Notes: generated by a model not told the origin, from the sequence alone. A DNA stretch of 64,000 bases from Yeguia hominis (GCF_014384705.1 NZ_JACRSN010000014.1:1-64000), one strand, 5' to 3'. Counted from the stretch's first letter, positions 34,467 to 43,630 are shown. Translations and numbers: made by a program.

Positions 34467-35582
34467 CTACATCGCAAGTGCCGCCAGCTTGTCCATATTG
34501 GTGCGTTTGAGTTCCAGCGAAGTATGAACATAGCGATTTAAGGTAATCGTAGTATTTGCGTGACCGAGAATTTCGGAAAGTGTTTTTATCTCAAACCCGA
34601 CCTCAACTGCTCTCGTTGCGAAGGTGTGACGGAGCGTATGTGCGTGAATCCCGTCCAGACCACATTCACGGGTATACTTTTCGATACGGTACTGAACCGA
34701 ACGAGGTTCCATAAATTCCGACGTTCCCGTAAGAATGTAGGCACACGGATTACGCACGGCAAACTTTCGGCAAAGCTCTGCGGTATTGTCTGTCAAGGGA
34801 ATGGTACGGACAGAGGTATCGCTTTTCGGTGCGCCGATCAGAATTTTTGTTTTCTCTGCTGTGTCCGTATCGGTGCTGCAAAGCCTTTGCATAGTAGCAC
34901 TGACCGAGATAACCTTTTCCTTGATGTTTACATCCGACCACCGCAGCGCACACAGCTCACCGATGCGAAGTCCGGTAAACAGCGTAAGCAGCACACCAAA
35001 CTTGCAGAAGTCCGTACCGTCAAGGAGATATACGGCAAGCCGCTTCTGCTCATCACGGGAAAGCACACGCATTTCCTTGCGGGTTTCTTTCGGGTAGTTG
35101 ATTTCAACCGCAGGGAAGATGCCCGGAAACTGTGCAGCGGTATATTTCAAAATGCCGTGCAGCACCACCAAAATGTCATGTACCGTTTTCACGGAGAGCT
35201 TGTCCGCATCCAACAGCTCTTTTGAGAAATCATCTACTAACCCTGCGGTAATTCCGAGGGGATAACAACCACCGAGCTTCGGCTTGATATGCTTTTCCAA
35301 AACCGTGTTATACTTGATGTAGGTAGATTCTCGTATTTTGCTTTTTCGCAAGCGCAACCATTCGTCACAGTAAAAAGCAAAGCGATGTCGTGTGCCGGTC
35401 TGCGGTGTCGGTTTGCCTGCAAGCAAAGCCACCTTGTGTTTTGTAACTTTTTCTTTTGCCTCCTTGTAGGTTTTACCGTAGCAAAAGCCGTACTTGATTT
35501 TGCCGGACAGTTCATAGCCCTTGATATACCGAGCCTCCCACCGCCCGTCTTTTCTCTTGAAAATGTTTTCATCCTTCTTCAT
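34467..35582 (-). CDS. Tyrosine site-specific recombinase
   Basis: 371 residues. N-terminal AP2-like arm-binding region (KDGRWEARYIKGYELSGK), SAM-like core-binding domain, and a catalytic domain with Arg in TLFTGLRIGELCAL, His-x-x-Arg in HAHTLRHTFATRA, His in ILGHANTTITLNRY and the Tyr nucleophile at the end of that motif. The start MKKDENIF is set by AGGAGG nine bases upstream. It is the only gene on the minus strand between 24 and 47 kb and stands directly before the SipW operon. It may therefore have brought in that cargo as a nested element. Its attachment sites were not found. Confidence 0.85.
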   Translation of the reverse strand: MKKDENIFKRKDGRWEARYIKGYELSGKIKYGFCYGKTYKEAKEKVTKHKVALLAGKPTPQTGTRHRFAFYCDEWLRLRKSKIRESTYIKYNTVLEKHIKPKLGGCYPLGITAGLVDDFSKELLDADKLSVKTVHDILVVLHGILKYTAAQFPGIFPAVEINYPKETRKEMRVLSRDEQKRLAVYLLDGTDFCKFGVLLTLFTGLRIGELCALRWSDVNIKEKVISVSATMQRLCSTDTDTAEKTKILIGAPKSDTSVRTIPLTDNTAELCRKFAVRNPCAYILTGTSEFMEPRSVQYRIEKYTRECGLDGIHAHTLRHTFATRAVEVGFEIKTLSEILGHANTTITLNRYVHTSLELKRTNMDKLAALAM

Positions 35583-35774
35583 CGTTTGAAGCCTCCTATT
35601 TTTATTGTCTGATCGGACACCATATATTTTAGCAAATAGAATTAACTGTTTTCTAACTGCGCACCGGACTGTCCATTCCTGTCGGGAAAATAGTGTTCGT
35701 TTATGGCGTGACGCTTTTCGACAACCAAAATTCCGAAATTTTCTTGAAAAATGGCAGAAATCAATCGAATTCAC

Positions 35775-35802
35775 TTGATTTTTCGCAGAACGGTGCTATA
35801 AT
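35775..35802 (+). promoter_or_regulatory. Promoter of the TetR-SipW operon
   Basis: TTGATT (35775-35780), 16 bases, TATAAT (35797-35802). It faces away from the recombinase gene and gives a leader of about 115 bases before the TetR start at 35925. Confidence 0.65.
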
Positions 35803-35865
35803 ATTTTGCTTGTTGGGTGAATAGCCCTCACAGAGTGCCAAACTCTATGAAAGAAATTGTAATTT

Positions 35866-35893
35866 TATATTTCCCGTAATGACGGGAAATATA
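35866..35893 (+). promoter_or_regulatory. Perfect 12-bp inverted repeat in the operon leader
   Basis: TATATTTCCCGT - AATG - ACGGGAAATATA, followed by TTTTG, 31 bp before the TetR start. It could be an operator for the TetR protein or an attenuator hairpin. The short T-run makes a partial terminator possible. Confidence 0.65.
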
Positions 35894-35924
35894 TTTTGCG
35901 ACATTTCATAAAGGGCTTTAAGTC

Positions 35925-36602
35925 ATGGCAAAAATTGACGAAAGGAAGCGCAGCATGGCGCCGCAGAGAACCCCGGAACAGTTAAAATCCATTATTCTCA
36001 AAGCGACGCAGCATCTTGTTGCTGTCGGAGGTATGCAGAATTTCAGCTACCCAAAGTTGGCGGCGGAAACCGGAATCAATGCACCGACGGTGTATGAGCA
36101 TTACAAGAACAAAGAAGCTTTGCTCACCACCTGCTTCCTGTCCATCGACAGTGAAATTGCATGCAAAATTGCCAATGTTCCGAAAAGCCTATCCGCCGGA
36201 GTAAGAGATTTGCAGAGCTTAGATAATCTCTGCTGGCTGCTGTGGCTGCCGTATTGGAACTACTTGACTGCCGATTATGACCGCACCCTTTTCTACTGGC
36301 ACTTTTGCAATTCGGAATATTACACGCCGACGGTCGTGCAGCAGCGTATGCAGAACGGAAAAGTCTTTTGGGAGCTTGTTCAGTCGGTAAATGGGCTATC
36401 CCAATTTTCTGAAAGATGCAATCTTGAAATGTTGGTTTGGAACCTCGTTGACAACACAGTGGCAATGGCTGCCAAGGTGCTTAGGGGTATTTATCCAGAC
36501 GATGAGGTCAATGTAAACACCGTGTATCATATGGTCTTTCAGCCGGTGTTCTCCGTGTTCGGACAAAATAGCGGTGATGATAACAAAGCGGACGACAAAT
36601 AA
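35925..36602 (+). CDS. TetR-family regulator heading the SipW operon
   Basis: 225 residues. HTH: KSIILKATQHLVAVGGMQNF and ETGINAPTVYEHYKNKEALL. The C-terminal helical domain is rich in aromatic residues. It is the first gene of a run of plus-strand genes for surface secretion and is probably their local repressor, acting at the inverted repeat at 35866. The ligand is unknown. It differs from the TetR at 1775, so the two surface systems are controlled separately. Confidence 0.8.
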   Translation: MAKIDERKRSMAPQRTPEQLKSIILKATQHLVAVGGMQNFSYPKLAAETGINAPTVYEHYKNKEALLTTCFLSIDSEIACKIANVPKSLSAGVRDLQSLDNLCWLLWLPYWNYLTADYDRTLFYWHFCNSEYYTPTVVQQRMQNGKVFWELVQSVNGLSQFSERCNLEMLVWNLVDNTVAMAAKVLRGIYPDDEVNVNTVYHMVFQPVFSVFGQNSGDDNKADDK

Positions 36603-36663
36603 CCGCCGACCGCTTCATACAGCAGAGCATTAAGCGATTTTTTGAGTAAAGGAGTGAGCCTAA

Positions 36664-37491
36664 GTGGAACAGAAAAAGAAAATCAAGATAGCCATTATCA
36701 TTCTCGCCATTCTGCTCGGACTCAGCATTTTAGCCCTCGGTGGCACACTTGTGTATAACAAGCTGGCGAACAATACCCCTACCACCGTGACCGTGCCGGA
36801 TAATCTGATTACGCCGGATGAGGACACGACCAAGCCCGACAGCAGCGAGAACAACAGCCAAGCGCCGGACAGCTCCGATACGCAAACGCCGAGAAGCTCT
36901 GCCAATGCTTCTTCCTCTGCCGTGCCTACGCAAAGCACGACCGCCGAAGCAAAGAAAGCAGCGACCATTGAACTGTATAACAAACAGCCGGAGGAAAACA
37001 CGCCGTTTGCGGTAGGCAATATGTTCCCCGGCGATGTTGAAACAAAATACTTCCGTGTGCGGGTGTCCTACCACGATAAAATTACCGTGCATTACAAAGC
37101 CACCGTCCGCCCCGGCTATGAGAAATTAGCCGAAGTGTTGAAGGTGCGGGTCAATTTGCTCTCCACGGGCGAAACGATGTATGACGGGCTTATGCGGGAT
37201 ATGCCCGAAAGTCTGACGCACAAATTGGCGTCCAAAAAATCTACCACCGACGAGCTGTATTACGAAATTACAGCATATCTCGATACAAGCGTAGGCAATG
37301 ACTATCAGAACAAGGACTTGATTGCCGACTTCAAATGGTGGGTGGAGGAAACAGGAAATCTCGATGCCTCTCCGCAGACAGGCGACACCTCAAACATTCT
37401 GCTGTGGGCGGCGCTTGCAGCCGGCTCACTCAGTATGATAATCATCCTGCTTAAAACCCGTAGGCGTAAGGAGGATGAGGAAAATGTCTGA
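36664..37491 (+). CDS. Sortase-anchored protein with N-terminal signal anchor, first structural gene of the SipW operon
   Basis: 275 residues. N-terminal hydrophobic segment (IAIIILAILLGLSILALGG), a Ser/Thr/Pro-rich linker (about 40-100), a beta-rich domain (about 105-245) and a C-terminal SPQTGDTSN, hydrophobic span and RRRKEDEENV. A GTG start has AAAGGAG nine bases upstream. Its stop overlaps the next gene. It may fix the TasA-like fibre to the wall, the job TapA-like proteins do in Bacillus; that is inference from position. Confidence 0.7.
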   Translation: MEQKKKIKIAIIILAILLGLSILALGGTLVYNKLANNTPTTVTVPDNLITPDEDTTKPDSSENNSQAPDSSDTQTPRSSANASSSAVPTQSTTAEAKKAATIELYNKQPEENTPFAVGNMFPGDVETKYFRVRVSYHDKITVHYKATVRPGYEKLAEVLKVRVNLLSTGETMYDGLMRDMPESLTHKLASKKSTTDELYYEITAYLDTSVGNDYQNKDLIADFKWWVEETGNLDASPQTGDTSNILLWAALAAGSLSMIIILLKTRRRKEDEENV

Positions 37492-38029
37492 AACCAAAAC
37501 CGCTAAAAGGCTGACGGGCGGAATTATTGCCATTATTATTCTTGCCGTTTGCCTTTGCATCACCACCTTTGCCCTTGTGTATGCTTCCGTTTCCGTTGAG
37601 AATAACCTGTTCCACACGGGCGAGGTAAAAATCGACCTCAACGACGGCAAGCCAGTCATTCGGGAACACGAATTTCTTTTTGAGCCGGGAATGACCGTTG
37701 CAAAGGACTTCTTCATTGAAAACGACAGTACCTGGGATGTGTATTACCGCCTATATCTTGATAATGTTTCCGGCGATCTTGCCGATGTGCTGACCGTGAC
37801 GATAAAGGACGGCGATAAAGTTTTATACTCCGGCACGGCAAACGAACTGACAAAGCAGAATGTAGTCGCTGCCGATGATACCCTTAAAATCGGGCAGCGC
37901 CGCAATTTAACCGTAGTATTCCACTATCCCGAAAATAGCGGCAACGAAACGCAGAACCTCGATCTCACATTCACGCTGTGTGCCGAGGCAACGCAAACGA
38001 AAAATAATCCAAATAAGTTGTTTAACTAA
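37484..38029 (+). CDS. TasA/camelysin-like secreted protein
   Basis: About 181 residues. N-terminal hydrophobic signal (IIAIIILAVCLCITTFALVYASVSVENNLFHTGEV), then a beta-sandwich with the family features DLNDGKPVIRE, FEPGMTVAKDFFIENDSTWDVYYRLYL. These resemble TasA/camelysin proteins, which are cleaved by SipW-type signal peptidase and can form fibres. ATG 37484 is chosen because the first ATG (37475) overlaps the AAGGAGG. It overlaps the preceding gene by eight bases. Confidence 0.65.
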   Translation: MSETKTAKRLTGGIIAIIILAVCLCITTFALVYASVSVENNLFHTGEVKIDLNDGKPVIREHEFLFEPGMTVAKDFFIENDSTWDVYYRLYLDNVSGDLADVLTVTIKDGDKVLYSGTANELTKQNVVAADDTLKIGQRRNLTVVFHYPENSGNETQNLDLTFTLCAEATQTKNNPNKLFN

Positions 38030-38045
38030 AAGGGCGATCCCGGAA

Positions 38046-38144
38046 TGTCAATATTCAAAAAGCGAAAATGGCAAAATACCCCCAAAAAGTCGGGGAGTAC
38101 TGTCAACCTCTACGATAAAGGAGGTGCGGCAGATGCCCGATAAC
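38046..38144 (+). CDS. Possible small basic peptide (32 residues)
   Basis: ATG TCA ATA TTC, reading MSIFKKRKWQNTPKKSG and on to a TAA at 38142-38144, overlapping the start of the next gene. The overlap and the tight operon spacing favour translation. There is only a weak ribosome binding site, and no family is known. Confidence 0.3.
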
Positions 38145-38354
38145 GGTGCTGAAAAACGTGTATGCTGCGGCTGCGATACCGGCGTTCCGTTTGATATGCC
38201 TGTTTCCGAACGCAAGTATTATGAGGTCGGAAGCGGTCAGTTCTGCGGAAACTGTTACATAAAGCTGCACATTTATCCGGGTGAATCGTATAGTCCGGAG
38301 CGGGACAAAGAAATGAATCTGCTCCTGCGTCTATGCCGAAACGATAAGGAGTGA
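38133..38354 (+). CDS. Small zinc-ribbon-like protein of the SipW operon
   Basis: 73 residues with two Cys pairs, RVCCGCDTG and FCGNCYIKLH, suited to bind one zinc ion. GGAGG lies eight bases before the ATG; the sipW gene starts four bases after its stop. No known family; its constant position suggests a chaperone or regulatory role in the operon, which is inference only. Confidence 0.6.
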   Translation: MPDNGAEKRVCCGCDTGVPFDMPVSERKYYEVGSGQFCGNCYIKLHIYPGESYSPERDKEMNLLLRLCRNDKE

Positions 38355-38358
38355 GCAA

Positions 38359-39075
38359 ATGAAAGCATTAAAAATAATCCGAAGTATATTTGTGTGGCTG
38401 ATGGTGGCGCTTGCCGTTTTTATGATGATATTCACCATTATTTCGGTATCCACCTTTGACCGTGCCGACCGTAGCTTATTCGGCTATAAGGCTTTTATTA
38501 TCCTGTCCGACTCCATGAGCAAGACCGACTTCAATGCGGGCGATTTGGTGCTCGTGAAAACGGTTGACCCCTCCACGCTCAAAGAGGGCGATATTATCGC
38601 CTATACCTCGCAGAATACATCCAACTACGGCGAAACCGTCACCCATAAGATCCGCAAGATCACCACCGATGCAAACGGCGAACCGGGCTTTGTCACCTAC
38701 GGTACAACAACCGACACGGACGATGAAACCGTCGTTACCTATCCGTATGTGCTGGGCAAATACAGCAGCCGTATCCCGAAGGTAGGTACATTCTTTCAGT
38801 TTTTGAAAAGCACCCCCGGCTATATCGTTTGTGTTCTCATTCCGTTCCTGCTCCTCATTCTGTTAGAGGGCGTCCGCTGCATCCGTCTGTTCCGCAAATA
38901 TAAGGCAGAACAGCAGGCGGAGCTGCAAGCCGAAAGGGACAAGATTGAAGCCGACCGTGCCGAAACACAGCGTATGATGCAGGAGCTGCTGCAAATGAAA
39001 GCGCAGATGGCGCAAAGCAACGGCGGCGAAACGCCGAAAACGGACGAGGCTCCGTCCGATACCACTACGGTGTAA
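38359..39075 (+). CDS. sipW: SipW-type (S26B) signal peptidase I
   Basis: 238 residues. N-terminal membrane span (IFVWLMVALAVFMMIFTIISV), the catalytic Ser in FIILSDSMSKTDF, and His in ETVTHKIRKIT in place of the Lys of ordinary signal peptidases. This is the ER/SipW-type Ser-His arrangement. Second membrane span near residue 155 (GYIVCVLIPFLLLILL) and an unusual C-terminal coiled coil of about 60 residues (KAEQQAELQAERDKIEADRA). The five following paralogs carry AWFTDTAS-type cleavage sites and are its probable substrates. Confidence 0.9.
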   Translation: MKALKIIRSIFVWLMVALAVFMMIFTIISVSTFDRADRSLFGYKAFIILSDSMSKTDFNAGDLVLVKTVDPSTLKEGDIIAYTSQNTSNYGETVTHKIRKITTDANGEPGFVTYGTTTDTDDETVVTYPYVLGKYSSRIPKVGTFFQFLKSTPGYIVCVLIPFLLLILLEGVRCIRLFRKYKAEQQAELQAERDKIEADRAETQRMMQELLQMKAQMAQSNGGETPKTDEAPSDTTTV

Positions 39076-39137
39076 TTCCGGAGAATCCGTGCTTACATAT
39101 TGTCATTGAAAAATTTGGAATAAGGAGGAAAAACACA

Positions 39138-40367
39138 ATGACAAGCAGCAAATCTACCAAGCGGGCATTGATTTCCAGCGCACTGGCTATCCTTATGTGT
39201 GTGGCAATGCTCATCGGCACCACCTTTGCGTGGTTCACCGACACCGCATCCACTGCGGTAAACAAGATCCAGGCAGGTAATCTTCATGTTGAGATTCAGG
39301 ACAAGGAAGGCACAGAAATTGACACTCTGAAATGGGTCGACAAGGACGGCAATGATATCGCCAATCAGGACGATATTCTCTGGGAGCCGGGTTGTACATA
39401 CCTGCTCACTCCGTTCAAGATTGCCAACACCGGCAATTTGGCGCTCAAATATAAGATCGTCATCACCGGTCTGGACGGCGATTCCCCGCTGCTCGATGTA
39501 ATCAAATTCACCTACAAAACCGCAAGTGGCGAAGAATTTGATATGAGCGCCGAGGGTCACCTGACCGCCAAGGGAACTGCCGGTGCATCCACCGATATGA
39601 TCACCGTTTCCGCTCACATGGACGAGGCTGCCGGCAACGACTACATGGGCAAGACACTTACCGGCATTAAGTTCACTGTTTACGCCACGCAGGACACCGT
39701 TGAGAACGACAGCTTCGACACCCAGTACGATAAGGATGCAGGTTATCCTGTTGCTTCTGCTGCAGAGATGAAAGAGGCTTTGGCTAATGGCGGTATCGTT
39801 TCTGTCAATAAGGATATCAAAACCGATAATATCGGCGACAATGAAGCAGACCGCATTACTATCAGCCAACCCACTACACTGAATTTGGATGCTAAGATTA
39901 TCTCTCCCGATGATATGGGTAACAATAGTACCAACTTCTGCGCGCTGATTGTCGATGCTGATACCACCATCAATGCAGGCGAAAATGGCGGAATTAATAC
40001 CGGTAGGAACGGCGGATATGCACTCAATGTGCGTAAAGGTGCAAATCTGACCATCACAGGCGGCAGCTATTACGGTGGAGGTACTGCGGTACAGGTTCAA
40101 GAGGGTACCCTCACCATCACCGGGGGTCATTTTGCTGTCGAAGCGTTCGGCGAGCCTTACGGCTACAACTTCCTGCTGAACTGCGTTGACTCTGCCTACA
40201 AGAACGGCAGCGCAAAAATAATTGTTAAGGGCGGCACATTTGTCAACTTCGACCCGTCAAACAATACTGCTGAGGGTGCAGGAACTAACTTTGTTGCGGA
40301 CGGCTACAAGGTTGTTTCCGCAAGCCAAACCAATGGCGAAGTGTGGTACACCGTTGTTCCCGAATAA
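39138..40367 (+). CDS. SipW-dependent secreted protein, paralog 1
   Basis: 409 residues. The signal region SSKSTKRALISSALAILMCV ends in TTFAWFTDTAS, a SipW-type cleavage signal. Residues about 40-195 form a TasA/camelysin-like beta-sandwich (LWEPGCTYLLTPFKIANTGN, AAGNDYMGKTLTGIKF, ATQDTVENDSFD). The C-terminal 210 residues are beta-helix-like (GGSYYGGGTAVQV) and end with FDPSN...VADGYKVV and WYTVV. The 5' end and about 75 bases of leader are nearly identical to the other paralogs. Presumed fibre or matrix subunit. Confidence 0.8.
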   Translation: MTSSKSTKRALISSALAILMCVAMLIGTTFAWFTDTASTAVNKIQAGNLHVEIQDKEGTEIDTLKWVDKDGNDIANQDDILWEPGCTYLLTPFKIANTGNLALKYKIVITGLDGDSPLLDVIKFTYKTASGEEFDMSAEGHLTAKGTAGASTDMITVSAHMDEAAGNDYMGKTLTGIKFTVYATQDTVENDSFDTQYDKDAGYPVASAAEMKEALANGGIVSVNKDIKTDNIGDNEADRITISQPTTLNLDAKIISPDDMGNNSTNFCALIVDADTTINAGENGGINTGRNGGYALNVRKGANLTITGGSYYGGGTAVQVQEGTLTITGGHFAVEAFGEPYGYNFLLNCVDSAYKNGSAKIIVKGGTFVNFDPSNNTAEGAGTNFVADGYKVVSASQTNGEVWYTVVPE

Positions 40368-40386
40368 ATTCTAATTTTCAAGTCCT

Positions 40387-40447
40387 CTCCGCCCTCGGGC
40401 GGAGGGGCAATCAAAGGGCATAAGGCTTACTTGTGTCTTTTGATTGC
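40387..40447 (+). repeat. Intergenic double hairpin, copy A
   Basis: CTCCGCC/GGCGGAG is followed by a long stem from GCAATCAAAGGGCATAAG to CTTGTGTCTTTTGATTGC, paired throughout with some G-U. Present between every pair of paralogs. No poly-T follows, so it is not a simple terminator. Confidence 0.85.
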
Positions 40448-40520
40448 TTTGGTGTAATCACAGAAAATCCATGTTTTACATATTGGCATTGAAATTATAT
40501 AATAGGGAGGTTAAAACACG

Positions 40521-42014
40521 ATGAAAAGCAGCAAATCTACCAAGCGGGCATTGATTACCAGCGCACTGGCTATCCTTATGTGTATTGCAATGCTTATCGG
40601 CACCACCTTTGCGTGGTTCACCGACACCGCATCTACTGCGGTAAACAAGATCCAATCCGGTAATCTGGATGTGGCTCTTGAAATGTCCACCGACGGCACA
40701 ACTTGGGAAAGTGCCGAGGGCAAGACCCTTACTTTCAAGACCAAAGACAATAGAGCCGCCGACCAAATTCTCTGGGAGCCAGGCTGTACATACGAGCTGC
40801 CGCAGCTCCGTGTTGTCAACAAAGGCAACCTTGCTTTGAAGTACAAGATTCAGATCACCGGTATTCAGGGCGACGCAAAGCTCAATGAGGTTATTGATTG
40901 GACCATCAACGATGCCGCTATCAATCTGACCGAGGGACATCTGTCTGCCGGTCAGACGGGCACTGCTTTCACCATCAAGGGTCATATGAAGGAAACCGCC
41001 GGCAATGATTATCAGAATCTTACTATTGATGGCATCGGCATTACCGTTGTTGCCACGCAGGACACTGTTGAGTACGACAGCTTCGGCAATCAGTACGATG
41101 CGGACGCTCCGCTTGATTTTGAGCCTGTGTCTACATCCGACGAACTGAAAGCGGCGGCGACTAACGGCAAGAATGTGCAGCTCACACAGGATGTAACTCT
41201 GACGGACGCTCTTACCTTTGACAAAGCGGTAACGATAGACCTAAATGGAAAGACGCTGACTAGTAGCTTGAATAGTAATGGATATTCTCTTGTGACAAAA
41301 GCAGATGCAACGATTGTAAACGGAACATACAAGGGAACCGGCACAGCCCGCGGTATCGGTGCCTACGGAAACCTGACCATGCGTAATGTGACGGTTGATG
41401 TTGCCGGTCAGGTTGGTGTGGCTTGCAGTGCTGCTGACAGTCAGTATACCATTGAGGACTCGACGATTAAAGGCGGTTATGCGCTGTGCAACTTCAACAA
41501 TAATGCGACGATTAATGTTTCCAACAGCACCCTTGAGGGAAAGAATGTCGGCTTTTACCATAATGGTTCTAATTCCGGTTTGAATCTGACCGTAACCGGG
41601 ACGAAGATCAACGCCGACAACAACGGCACTGATGCTACCGGAGTTTACATTTCCGGCTCCACGGCGACGAGAGACGCTGGCGGCTATCAGAAGGCTAGCT
41701 TCACCGACTGCACGGTTAAGGGCAATGCAGCTATCGAAGTGAAGTACACCAATCTGACGCTGAATAATTGCATCGTAACCGCTACGGTGGACAGCGCGAA
41801 TGCGAGCTATACGCAGAACAACAACGGCTCCACAACCAATGGTTTTGCGGTAGTCTCCACCGACAACGCCACAAATAATACCATGCCCAAGCCGGAAGGA
41901 ACCATCACAATCAATGGCGGCAGCTACACCGGCTTAATCGGACTGCATAATTTCTCCGAGATTCAAACGAATTTCCCGGGCTTTGTGGATGCGTCCTATG
42001 TAATCAATCCATAA
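40521..42014 (+). CDS. SipW-dependent secreted protein, paralog 2
   Basis: 497 residues. Same signal region (KSSKSTKRALITSALAILMC, TTFAWFTDTAS) and the same type A TasA-like domain as paralog 1 (ILWEPGCTYELPQLRVVNKGN, ETAGNDYQNLTIDGIGITVV, ATQDTVEYDSFG). The C-terminal 300 residues are a different beta-helix (YKGTGTARGIGAYGNLTMRN, NNATINVSNSTLEGKNVG) without the FDPSN ending. Its leader is the most diverged of the set (TATATAATAGGGAGG). Likely an exported structural or adhesive subunit. Confidence 0.8.
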   Translation: MKSSKSTKRALITSALAILMCIAMLIGTTFAWFTDTASTAVNKIQSGNLDVALEMSTDGTTWESAEGKTLTFKTKDNRAADQILWEPGCTYELPQLRVVNKGNLALKYKIQITGIQGDAKLNEVIDWTINDAAINLTEGHLSAGQTGTAFTIKGHMKETAGNDYQNLTIDGIGITVVATQDTVEYDSFGNQYDADAPLDFEPVSTSDELKAAATNGKNVQLTQDVTLTDALTFDKAVTIDLNGKTLTSSLNSNGYSLVTKADATIVNGTYKGTGTARGIGAYGNLTMRNVTVDVAGQVGVACSAADSQYTIEDSTIKGGYALCNFNNNATINVSNSTLEGKNVGFYHNGSNSGLNLTVTGTKINADNNGTDATGVYISGSTATRDAGGYQKASFTDCTVKGNAAIEVKYTNLTLNNCIVTATVDSANASYTQNNNGSTTNGFAVVSTDNATNNTMPKPEGTITINGGSYTGLIGLHNFSEIQTNFPGFVDASYVINP

Positions 42015-42036
42015 TCTCGAACAGATGACACACTGT

Positions 42037-42210
42037 CCCCTCCGCCCGAGGGTGGAGGGGCAATCAAAGGGCATATCGTTGACACAAGCTTTGTATCTTT
42101 CCGCCCGCCGTAAGCGGCAGGCGTCAATCACGGTGCTGTATCTCCTCTCCCCAACAAAACCGCTTTGCTTGTTTTGTCGGGGACCCCGGATGAATATGCC
42201 TTTTGATTGC
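42037..42210 (+). repeat. Intergenic double hairpin, copy B, with a 100-base loop insertion
   Basis: Same arms (GCAATCAAAGGGCATAT and ATATGCCTTTTGATTGC), but about 115 bases sit in the loop, including a second hairpin (CCCCAACAAAACC / GTTTTGTCGGGG). The stem has stayed complementary although its inner bases differ from the other copies. Confidence 0.8.
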
Positions 42211-42282
42211 TTTGGTGTAATCATAGAAAATCCGTGCTTACATATTGTCATTGAAAAATTTGGAATAAGGAGGAAAAACACA

Positions 42283-43470
42283 ATGACAAGCAGCAAATCT
42301 ACCAAGCGGGCATTGATTACCAGCGCACTGGCTATCCTTATGTGCGTGGCAATGCTCATCGGCACCACCTTTGCGTGGTTCACCGACACCGCATCTACTG
42401 CGGTAAACAAGATCCAGGCGGGAAATTTGGATGTACAATTAGAGTACAGCAAAGATTTCACCGAATGGAAAAAGGTGAACGATACGACTAAGGTGTTCGA
42501 GGACAGCACACTGTGGGAACCCGGTCGTACAGAGGTTGTATATCTTCGTGTTACGAACGCAGGAACGCTTGCACTGAAGTATACGCTCGGCATTTATAAC
42601 CTTTACAATAGCACCGGCAAAAATGTTTTGGGCAACAAATATAGTCTCAGCGACTATGTGAAGCTGGGCGTAGCGGAAGCCGATGCTGCATATGCAGACC
42701 GTGCGGCTGCTATCAGTGCTGTGCAAGACAGCGCCAAAACGCTTAATAGTATTGGAGACACCGGTGTTGTCGGTGCAGACCTTGCTACCAACACTACAAA
42801 GGTCTATGCAATGGTGCTTTATATGCCTACGGAAGTCGGAAACGAAGCTAACCCGAAAAATAATGATCCGTATTGGGCGGCAAAGGTTTCCTTCGGTATC
42901 AGTGTAAGCGCTACACAGGCAATGTCTGAATCGGATTCGTTTGACAATACATACGATGAAGATGCTGCCACCATTCTGTCTGCAATCAGCTTTTCTTCCG
43001 GAAAGCACGAAATCACCCAGAATATGCAGGCGAACGGACGCTTTGGCGCAGTACAGGCGGAAAAAAGAGCTCAGTTTACGATCAATGCCGATGTATATGC
43101 CGTGTACACAAAAGATACAAGCGGCACTACCGGCGGAGCCATGGCTGTTTCTGCTGATGGAAACAGTAAGGTCATCATCAACGGCGGTGATTTCCGTCAG
43201 GTCAGTGTACCTGCCGACGACCCTGTATGCGATCTGATTTATGCCCTCGGCAATGCTACGATCGAAATCAACGGCGGTACCTTCAAGGCCGTGACTCCCG
43301 CTAATACCTTGAACTGCAAGGATGGCTCCAATGCGAAGATCACCGTTAAGGGCGGTAGCTTCTATAAGTATGACCCGTCTAACCCGACCCTTGGAGACAA
43401 CGAAGTTGTCGTTGCTGCAGGCTACCATGTAGTACCTGACGGCGACTGGTTCAATGTTGTTGCCGATTAA
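42283..43470 (+). CDS. SipW-dependent secreted protein, paralog 3
   Basis: 395 residues from the ATG with AAGGAGGAAAAACACA upstream; longer readings start inside the leader repeat. Signal as in paralog 1. The TasA-like domain is a second type (LWEPGRTEVVYLRVTNAGTL, GNEANPKNNDPYWAAKVSFG, SVSATQAMSESDSFDNTYDE) shared with paralog 5. The C-terminal region has NGGDFRQVSV, INGGTFKAV and KGGSFYKYDPSN, then AGYHVV and WFNVV. Predicted exported matrix protein. Confidence 0.8.
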   Translation: MTSSKSTKRALITSALAILMCVAMLIGTTFAWFTDTASTAVNKIQAGNLDVQLEYSKDFTEWKKVNDTTKVFEDSTLWEPGRTEVVYLRVTNAGTLALKYTLGIYNLYNSTGKNVLGNKYSLSDYVKLGVAEADAAYADRAAAISAVQDSAKTLNSIGDTGVVGADLATNTTKVYAMVLYMPTEVGNEANPKNNDPYWAAKVSFGISVSATQAMSESDSFDNTYDEDAATILSAISFSSGKHEITQNMQANGRFGAVQAEKRAQFTINADVYAVYTKDTSGTTGGAMAVSADGNSKVIINGGDFRQVSVPADDPVCDLIYALGNATIEINGGTFKAVTPANTLNCKDGSNAKITVKGGSFYKYDPSNPTLGDNEVVVAAGYHVVPDGDWFNVVAD

Positions 43471-43496
43471 CTGAAAATCACAAAGAAATCAAGTCC

Positions 43497-43558
43497 GCTC
43501 CGCCTTCGGGCGGAGGGGCAATCAAAGGGCATAAGTTATGCTTGTGTCTTTTGATTGC
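43497..43558 (+). repeat. Intergenic double hairpin, copy C
   Basis: CTCCGCC/GGCGGAG plus GCAATCAAAGGGCATAAG ... CTTGTGTCTTTTGATTGC around a short loop. Confidence 0.85.
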
Positions 43559-43630
43559 TTTGGTGTAATCACAGAAAATCCGTGTTTACATATTGTCATT
43601 GAAAAATTTGGAATAAGGAGGAAAAACACA

